A stretch of 64,000 bases of DNA. Origin: Agrococcus sp. KRD186 (GTDB taxonomy: Bacteria > Actinomycetota > Actinomycetes > Actinomycetales > Microbacteriaceae). A program made the translations under genes and the position numbers. Numbering within the stretch: the first letter of the stretch is position 1; every line of letters begins with the position of its first letter. Positions 59,837-64,000 of this stretch are shown here, one piece after another. The notes beneath the pieces were generated by a model. That model had not been told where the DNA came from and searched no databases. It saw only the letters and a program-made list of their open reading frames with translations. The stretch lies in NCBI RefSeq assembly GCF_017168255.1, contig NZ_JABFAP010000001.1, positions 2,439,450 to 2,503,449 of the forward strand, in the 5' to 3' direction.

Positions 59837-61480
59837 GTGAGCGACCTTCGAGAGCGCGGCATCGACGGGCAGCACAGCGCATTCTCGCCGCCGCGCGAGG
59901 AGCCCTCGGGCATCCGGGTCGCGAACGAGGTCGAGCCGGTGCTGGTCGCGACCGGCGACCGCTTCACGCGCTTCGACCGCCCCGACGTGGTGCTGCGCAA
60001 GGGCCGCTATGCGCTCACCAACGGTCACATGACCCCGCGCGAGTCGATGGTGGAGGATCTGCTGGCCCTGGGCGCCGCCCTCGACGCGGCCGAGATCCCG
60101 TGCCTGCTGGTGCGCGACGACGCGGGGCGGCCGATCATCGCGGTCGACCGCACGCGCCGCAAGGAGCTCGCCGCGGCCCTCGCGACCGCCTTCGCCGAGG
60201 AGCCCTTCTACGCCGAGGCGGTCGCGCCGCAGCAGTTCGCCGGGCGCCGGCCCGCGCTGCTCGCCGACGGCCGGCTCGCCGGGCACAAGAAGGTCAGCGC
60301 CATGCGCGTCTACTGGCCGCGCGTCGAGCCCGCCGGCCGGCTGCGGTACGGGCCCGACACGGCCGTGCAGCTCGAACTGTGGCGCTTCGGCGAGGAGACG
60401 CTCGCGGCGCCGCTGCCGAACGCGGTGATGCGGGCGACCATGCCGCGCCGCGAGGCGGTCGGCGAGACGGTGCACCGCTACGGCCGCGAGTGGCAGACCA
60501 TCCAGCACATGTGGGAGCCGCTCGCCAGCGACGTCACCTTCGAGATCGACATGGTCTTCTCCTGGGTGGACGGCTCCAGCACGGAGTTCCAGCGCGAGCG
60601 GGCGCAGCAGATGCAGGGCTATGTGGTGGGGGAGGGCGACGACTCGGAGGCGCGCTTCCGCCAGATCGACGAGCTGAAGTACGCCCTGCGCTCGGTGCAC
60701 ATGTACGCGCCGTGGGTGCGCCGCATCTTCATCGCCACCGACTCGCCCGCGCCCGCCTGGCTGGCGGCGCACCCGAAGGTGACGATCGTGCGCGCCGAGC
60801 AGATGTTCAGCGACCCCTCGGTGCTGCCGACCCACAACTCGCACGCGGTCGAGGCGCAGCTGCACCACATCGAGGGGCTCAGCGAGCACTTCCTCTACTC
60901 GAACGACGACATGTTCTTCGGCCGCCAGCTCGAGCCCGACCTCTTCTTCTCGCCCGGCGGCGTGACGAAGTTCGTCGAGGCGACCACCCGCATCGGCCTC
61001 GGCGAGACCGACCCGCAGCGCTCCGGCCACGACAACGCGGCGCGCTTCAACCGCAGCCTGCTGCGCGAGCGCTTCGGCGCCGTCACCACCCGCCACCTCG
61101 AGCACTGCGCTGCCCCGCTGCGGCGCAGCGTGATGGCCGAGATGGAGGCGGCGTTCCCGAAGGACTTCCGCCGCACCGCGGCCTCCCGCTTCCGCTCGGC
61201 GACCGACATCTCGGTGACGAACTCGCTCTACCACTACTACGCGCTGATGACCGGTCGGGCGGTGCAGCAGAGGGCGGTGAAGGTGCAGTACATCGAGACC
61301 ACGCTGCGCGCCTCGCTGCCGGCGATGGACCGGCTGCTGCGCAAGCGCGATCAGGACATGTTCTGCCTCAACGACGGCAGCCGGCCCGAGCTCGACACCC
61401 AGGAGCGCAACGCCGCGGTCACCGCGTTCCTCGAGGCGTACTTCCCGATCCCCGCACCGTGGGAGCGCCTCCGCGTCTAG
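59837..61480 (+). CDS. Stealth-family sugar-phosphate (hexose-1-phosphate) transferase
   Basis: Stealth enzymes transfer sugar phosphates onto capsule or wall polymers. In 547 residues the conserved regions can be read: CR1 IDMVFSWVDGSS near 239, CR2 DELKYALRSVHMYAPWVRRIFIATD near 278-302, CR3 IEGLSEHFLYSNDDMFFGR at about 348-366 and CR4-like CLNDGSRPE near 515. No signal peptide, as usual. CAGGAG precedes GTG 59837; an in-frame ATG at 59792 is the alternative. No polymerase or export genes adjoin it. It is convergent with rbsK, overlapping it by four bases. Confidence 0.88.
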   Translation: MSDLRERGIDGQHSAFSPPREEPSGIRVANEVEPVLVATGDRFTRFDRPDVVLRKGRYALTNGHMTPRESMVEDLLALGAALDAAEIPCLLVRDDAGRPIIAVDRTRRKELAAALATAFAEEPFYAEAVAPQQFAGRRPALLADGRLAGHKKVSAMRVYWPRVEPAGRLRYGPDTAVQLELWRFGEETLAAPLPNAVMRATMPRREAVGETVHRYGREWQTIQHMWEPLASDVTFEIDMVFSWVDGSSTEFQRERAQQMQGYVVGEGDDSEARFRQIDELKYALRSVHMYAPWVRRIFIATDSPAPAWLAAHPKVTIVRAEQMFSDPSVLPTHNSHAVEAQLHHIEGLSEHFLYSNDDMFFGRQLEPDLFFSPGGVTKFVEATTRIGLGETDPQRSGHDNAARFNRSLLRERFGAVTTRHLEHCAAPLRRSVMAEMEAAFPKDFRRTAASRFRSATDISVTNSLYHYYALMTGRAVQQRAVKVQYIETTLRASLPAMDRLLRKRDQDMFCLNDGSRPELDTQERNAAVTAFLEAYFPIPAPWERLRV

Positions 61481-62442
61481 CGGGCCAGCAGCTCGTCCAC
61501 CTCTGCCGCCGTGGCGATGCTGCCGGAGGCGCCGCGGCGCGTGACGGTGACGGCGCCCGCCGCTCCGGCGCGCTCGATCGCCTCGTCGAGCCCGAGGCCT
61601 GCGGCGATGGATGCGGCCAGGTGCCCCGCGAAGGCGTCTCCGGCGGCCGTCGTGTCGGTGACGTGGACGCGGATGGGCGCGTGCTCGCCGACACCATCGG
61701 CGGTGACCAGCACGCTGCCGGCCCCCGCCATCGTGATGATCGCCGCACCCGCGCCGCGCTCCAGGAACCAGCGACCGGCCTGAGCGGCGCTCGCGGGGGA
61801 GTCGACCGCGATGCCGGTCAGCAGCGCCGCCTCGGTCTCGTTCGGCTTGATGATGTCGACCAGCGGCCAGATCTCCTCCGGCAGCTCGCGCGCCGGTGCC
61901 GGGTCGAGGATCACGGTGATGCCGGCCTCGTGCGCGCGCCGCACCGCGGCGAACGTGATCGGCAGCGGCGTCTCGAGCTGCGTGAGCATGACGGCGACCT
62001 CGCCGCTGAGCGCAGCGAAGGCCTCGTCCAACTGCGCCTCGTCGAGCGCGGCGTTGGCACCGGCCACGATCACGATGTCGTTCTCGCCCCCGGCGACGCG
62101 GATGTGCGCGATGCCGGTGTGGGCGCTGCTGGTGTGGGCGGCGTCGCCATCGGCGCCGTCGCCCGCGATGGTGCGCACGTGCTCGAGCCGCACCCCGTGC
62201 GCACCGAGGCTCGACGTCACGAGCGATCCGAACTGGTCGTCGCCGACGCATCCGACCATGTGCGCCGCGGCGCCCGCCTTCGCCACGGCCACCGCCTGGT
62301 TGGCGCCCTTGCCGCCGAGGCCGAGCGCGAAGGCGTCGCCCGTGAAGGTCTCGCCGGGCTGCGGCAGTCGGCTGGAGTAGGCGGTGACGTCGATGTTGAT
62401 CGATCCGACGATCAGCACGCCGTCGCGGCGAAGTTCTGGCAT
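61477..62442 (-). CDS. rbsK: Ribokinase
   Basis: Phosphorylates ribose at O5. A PfkB-family kinase of 321 residues: GSINIDV near 13, GGKGANQAVAVAKAG near 43-57, LDPAPA near 178, KPNE near 199 and the catalytic DTTAAGDAFAGHL near 262. The PfkB signatures and size fit ribokinase well. ATG 62442 has TAGCCT (62449-62454, minus strand) six bases upstream. No ribose transporter adjoins; nucleoside hydrolase at 47048-48010 could be a source of ribose. Confidence 0.9.
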   Translation of the reverse strand: MPELRRDGVLIVGSINIDVTAYSSRLPQPGETFTGDAFALGLGGKGANQAVAVAKAGAAAHMVGCVGDDQFGSLVTSSLGAHGVRLEHVRTIAGDGADGDAAHTSSAHTGIAHIRVAGGENDIVIVAGANAALDEAQLDEAFAALSGEVAVMLTQLETPLPITFAAVRRAHEAGITVILDPAPARELPEEIWPLVDIIKPNETEAALLTGIAVDSPASAAQAGRWFLERGAGAAIITMAGAGSVLVTADGVGEHAPIRVHVTDTTAAGDAFAGHLAASIAAGLGLDEAIERAGAAGAVTVTRRGASGSIATAAEVDELLAR

Positions 62443-62448
62443 GGCTCG

Positions 62449-62454
62449 AGGCTA
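62449..62454 (-). promoter_or_regulatory. -10 element, leaderless rbsK
   Basis: TAGCCT on the minus strand, six bases before ATG 62442. Confidence 0.65.
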
Positions 62455-62507
62455 ATGCCCCTGCGCAACGGGACGCGAAGACCCCTGGCCCAGTTGGCCG
62501 CCGGTGG

Positions 62508-62522
62508 TAGGATACGTGTATC
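62508..62522 (+). promoter_or_regulatory. relBE promoter-operator
   Basis: TAGGAT (62508-62513) overlaps the palindrome GATACGTGTATC (62511-62522). An AAGGAGG ribosome site follows at 62525-62531, so unlike vapBC this module has a leader. Confidence 0.55.
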
Positions 62523-62537
62523 GCAAGGAGGTCCTGT

Positions 62538-62759
62538 ATGCCGCTCTCCGTTCGGTTGACGCCAGAGGAAGAATCCCGACTCGATGCGCTCGCGTCTCGG
62601 ACGGGCCGGTCGAAGACGTTCTACGTGCGGGAAGCGATCCAGGCACATCTCGACGAGCTCGAGGAGCGCTACTGGGCCGACGAGGTGGTTCGCGACTACG
62701 AGGCGGCTGGCAAGCAGTCGCGATCCGCAAGCGAGCTGTGGGACGAGCTCGGCGTGTGA
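62538..62759 (+). CDS. relB: RelB/ParD-type ribbon-helix-helix antitoxin
   Basis: A 73-residue protein. The N-terminus MPLSVRLTPEEESRLDALASRTGRSKTFYVREAI (read in motif pieces: SVRLTPEEE, TGRSKTFYVREAI) is a standard ribbon-helix-helix. The C-terminal 25 residues are acidic and should bind the toxin. AAGGAGG precedes the ATG. The stop overlaps the toxin start. Confidence 0.87.
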   Translation: MPLSVRLTPEEESRLDALASRTGRSKTFYVREAIQAHLDELEERYWADEVVRDYEAAGKQSRSASELWDELGV

Positions 62760-63019
62760 GCCGCTGGCATCTCGAGACGTCCGCGGCATTCGACAAGGCG
62801 GCGCGCAAACTCGATCGAACCGCTCTCCTTCGGATCAAGCGCTACCTCGACGACGTCTGCAAGCTCGAGGATCCGCGGCAGCGCGGCAAGGCTCTCACCG
62901 CTGCACTCGCGGGCTACTGGCGCTATCGCGTCGGTGACTACCGGGTGATCGTCGAGATCAGAGACAGCACGCTCGTCGTCGTCGCCATCGGGTTGGGCCA
63001 CCGCTCCGACATCTACTGA
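62756..63019 (+). CDS. relE: RelE/ParE-family toxin
   Basis: An 87-residue basic protein of the RelE/ParE fold. AAFDKAARKLDRTALLRIKRYLDD at about 10-33 is the helical pair, and GYWRYRVGDYRVIVEIRDSTLVVVAIGLGHRSDIY at about 53-87 the beta sheet, including the R-x-R-V-G-D-Y-R motif typical of RelE mRNA-cleaving toxins. GTG 62756 overlaps the antitoxin stop. Confidence 0.88.
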   Translation: MSRWHLETSAAFDKAARKLDRTALLRIKRYLDDVCKLEDPRQRGKALTAALAGYWRYRVGDYRVIVEIRDSTLVVVAIGLGHRSDIY

Positions 63020-63125
63020 CCTCCCAGCGGCATCGACGGGCGCGCATCGCGGCCGCAGAAGCGGTGCGTCGCGGCATGCAGCGGGCCCGCCGCGGCGATG
63101 CGCGACGGGCCCGGGAGCAGATGCG

Positions 63126-63881
63126 TCAGACGGCCGTGTAGCCGCCGTCGGCGATCAGGTAGCTGCCGGTGACGAACGAGGCGTCGTCCGAGAGCAGGAA
63201 CGCGACGACCGCAGCGACCTCGTCGGGCTCGCCCAGGCGGCCCAGCGCCTGCTTGGCGGCCATGGCGTCGCGCGCCTCCTGGTCGAGGTTCGCCTCGAGC
63301 AGCGGCGTGAGGATGTAGCCCGGGCCGAGCGCGTTGATGCGCAGGCCCTCGGGGCCGTACTCGACCGCGGCGTTCTTCGTCAGGCCCACCACGCCGTGCT
63401 TGGTGGCGGTGTAGGCGCTGTTGTTCGGCGCCGCGACCATGCCGTGGATCGACGCGATGTTGACGATCGCCGACTCCTTGGGGGCGTCGAGCATGGCGGT
63501 GATCTGCTCGCGCATGCCGTACATGACGCCGTTGAGGTTGAGCGCGACGACCGCGTCCCACTCCTCCACGGGGACGTCGGCCGTGCGGTGCGGGGCGCCG
63601 CCCATGCCGGCGTTGTTCACCGCGTAGTGCAGGGCACCGTAGGTCTCCTTGGCGAAGTCGACGACCTTCTTGGCGTCTGCGGGCTTGGACGAGTCCGCCT
63701 CGATCGAGGAGGCCGTGCCGCCTGCAGCGCCGATCTCGTCGACCACGCGCTGCGCGGCGTCGAGCTTGATGTCGGTGATGACGACCTTCGCGCCCTCGGA
63801 TGCCAGGCGCTTCGCGATCGCCTCGCCGATGCCCGAGCCGCCGCCCGTGACCAGTGCAACCTTGCCATCGAACCGTGCCAT
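63126..63881 (-). CDS. Short-chain dehydrogenase/reductase
   Basis: A 251-residue classical SDR. NAD(P)-binding TGGGSGIGEAIA is at about 12-23, NNAGMGGAP near 88, and the catalytic Ser/Tyr/Lys as IVNIASIHG near 138 and YTATKHG near 154-160. The C-terminus SYLIADGGYTAV is typical. An Asp at the end of the second strand (ITDIKLD near 37) favours NAD. ATG 63881 has AAGGAG eight bases upstream, so the GTG three codons earlier is not used. The substrate is unknown. Bases 63882-64000 show no gene. Confidence 0.92.
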   Translation of the reverse strand: MARFDGKVALVTGGGSGIGEAIAKRLASEGAKVVITDIKLDAAQRVVDEIGAAGGTASSIEADSSKPADAKKVVDFAKETYGALHYAVNNAGMGGAPHRTADVPVEEWDAVVALNLNGVMYGMREQITAMLDAPKESAIVNIASIHGMVAAPNNSAYTATKHGVVGLTKNAAVEYGPEGLRINALGPGYILTPLLEANLDQEARDAMAAKQALGRLGEPDEVAAVVAFLLSDDASFVTGSYLIADGGYTAV

Positions 63882-64000
63882 CGTTCTCACTCCTTTAGAT
63901 TTGAAGAGATGTGTCCTTGGTGCAACCCGTCGGGCGTGCCGGCATTCCCGCCGGGCGCCGGCATCCGCCTCAACACCATCCTGCAGAGGTCGCGCTGCGG

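Overview
The window is very GC-rich and has actinobacterial hallmarks: GTG starts, many ATGA stop/start overlaps, F420-type oxidoreductases, a Zur/znu cluster beside zinc-free ribosomal proteins, and actinobacterial PutA, Stealth and MocR/YczE proteins. It best fits a chromosome of the family Microbacteriaceae (Agrococcus-like); the genus is a guess. I see no rRNA, complete tRNA, CRISPR array, insertion sequence, prophage or replication origin.

Layout. 1-4.6 kb: a 56-base inverted repeat at the left edge, purB with a low-molecular-weight tyrosine phosphatase, a coupled small helical protein and alpha/beta hydrolase, and a holin-like membrane protein. 4.6-9.2 kb: a hisC-type aminotransferase translationally coupled to a 2-oxoacid dehydrogenase E1alpha-E1beta-E2 operon. 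9.2-11.8 kb: an AlbA_2 regulator-like accessory gene behind an operator-like repeat, then nadE. 11.8-18.1 kb: a zinc block (Zur box, znuA-znuC-znuB-znuB-zur), a membrane protein, and rpmB-rpmG-rpsN encoding forms without zinc-binding cysteine pairs. 18.1-27.7 kb: a trehalose-synthase-like GH13 enzyme with a flavin oxidoreductase, a divergent MocR/YczE pair, the nucleoid protein HU, and a CopD-CtaG, histidine phosphatase and F420-type PPOX run. 27.7-33.4 kb: vapBC next to an acetyltransferase remnant, trhO, a thioesterase, a lone AAA-type ATPase and a carotenoid-type dehydrogenase.

33.4-40.1 kb is the most unusual block. A 1510-residue PutA-like protein keeps its fold motifs but appears to have lost catalytic residues in both enzyme domains. 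It is followed by a hipBA toxin-antitoxin pair held between two 222-base, about 94 percent identical copies of the PutA 3' end. 40.1-53 kb: acetyltransferases, F420-dependent glucose-6-phosphate dehydrogenase, a MacB/FtsX-like ABC pair, a nucleoside hydrolase beside an oxidoreductase gene broken by a 20-base tandem duplication, a MalY-type lyase, carbonic anhydrase, a MazG-like protein and an FAD monooxygenase. 53 kb holds a candidate structured RNA with a 20-codon reading frame and a strong terminator. 53.2-64 kb: NUDIX, an Lrp regulator divergent from ddaH-rocD (arginine/ornithine catabolism), small metabolic genes, a Stealth sugar-phosphate transferase, ribokinase, relBE and a short-chain dehydrogenase.

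Two window-wide patterns stand out. At least twenty genes have a -10-like hexamer (TAGGCT, CAGAAT, CAGGAT and similar) exactly six bases before the start codon and no Shine-Dalgarno, which indicates leaderless transcripts and helps fix many starts. A two-hairpin element occurs three times with conserved linkers and loops but completely different, compensated stems. Family names and motif comparisons come from memory of the families; no search was run.
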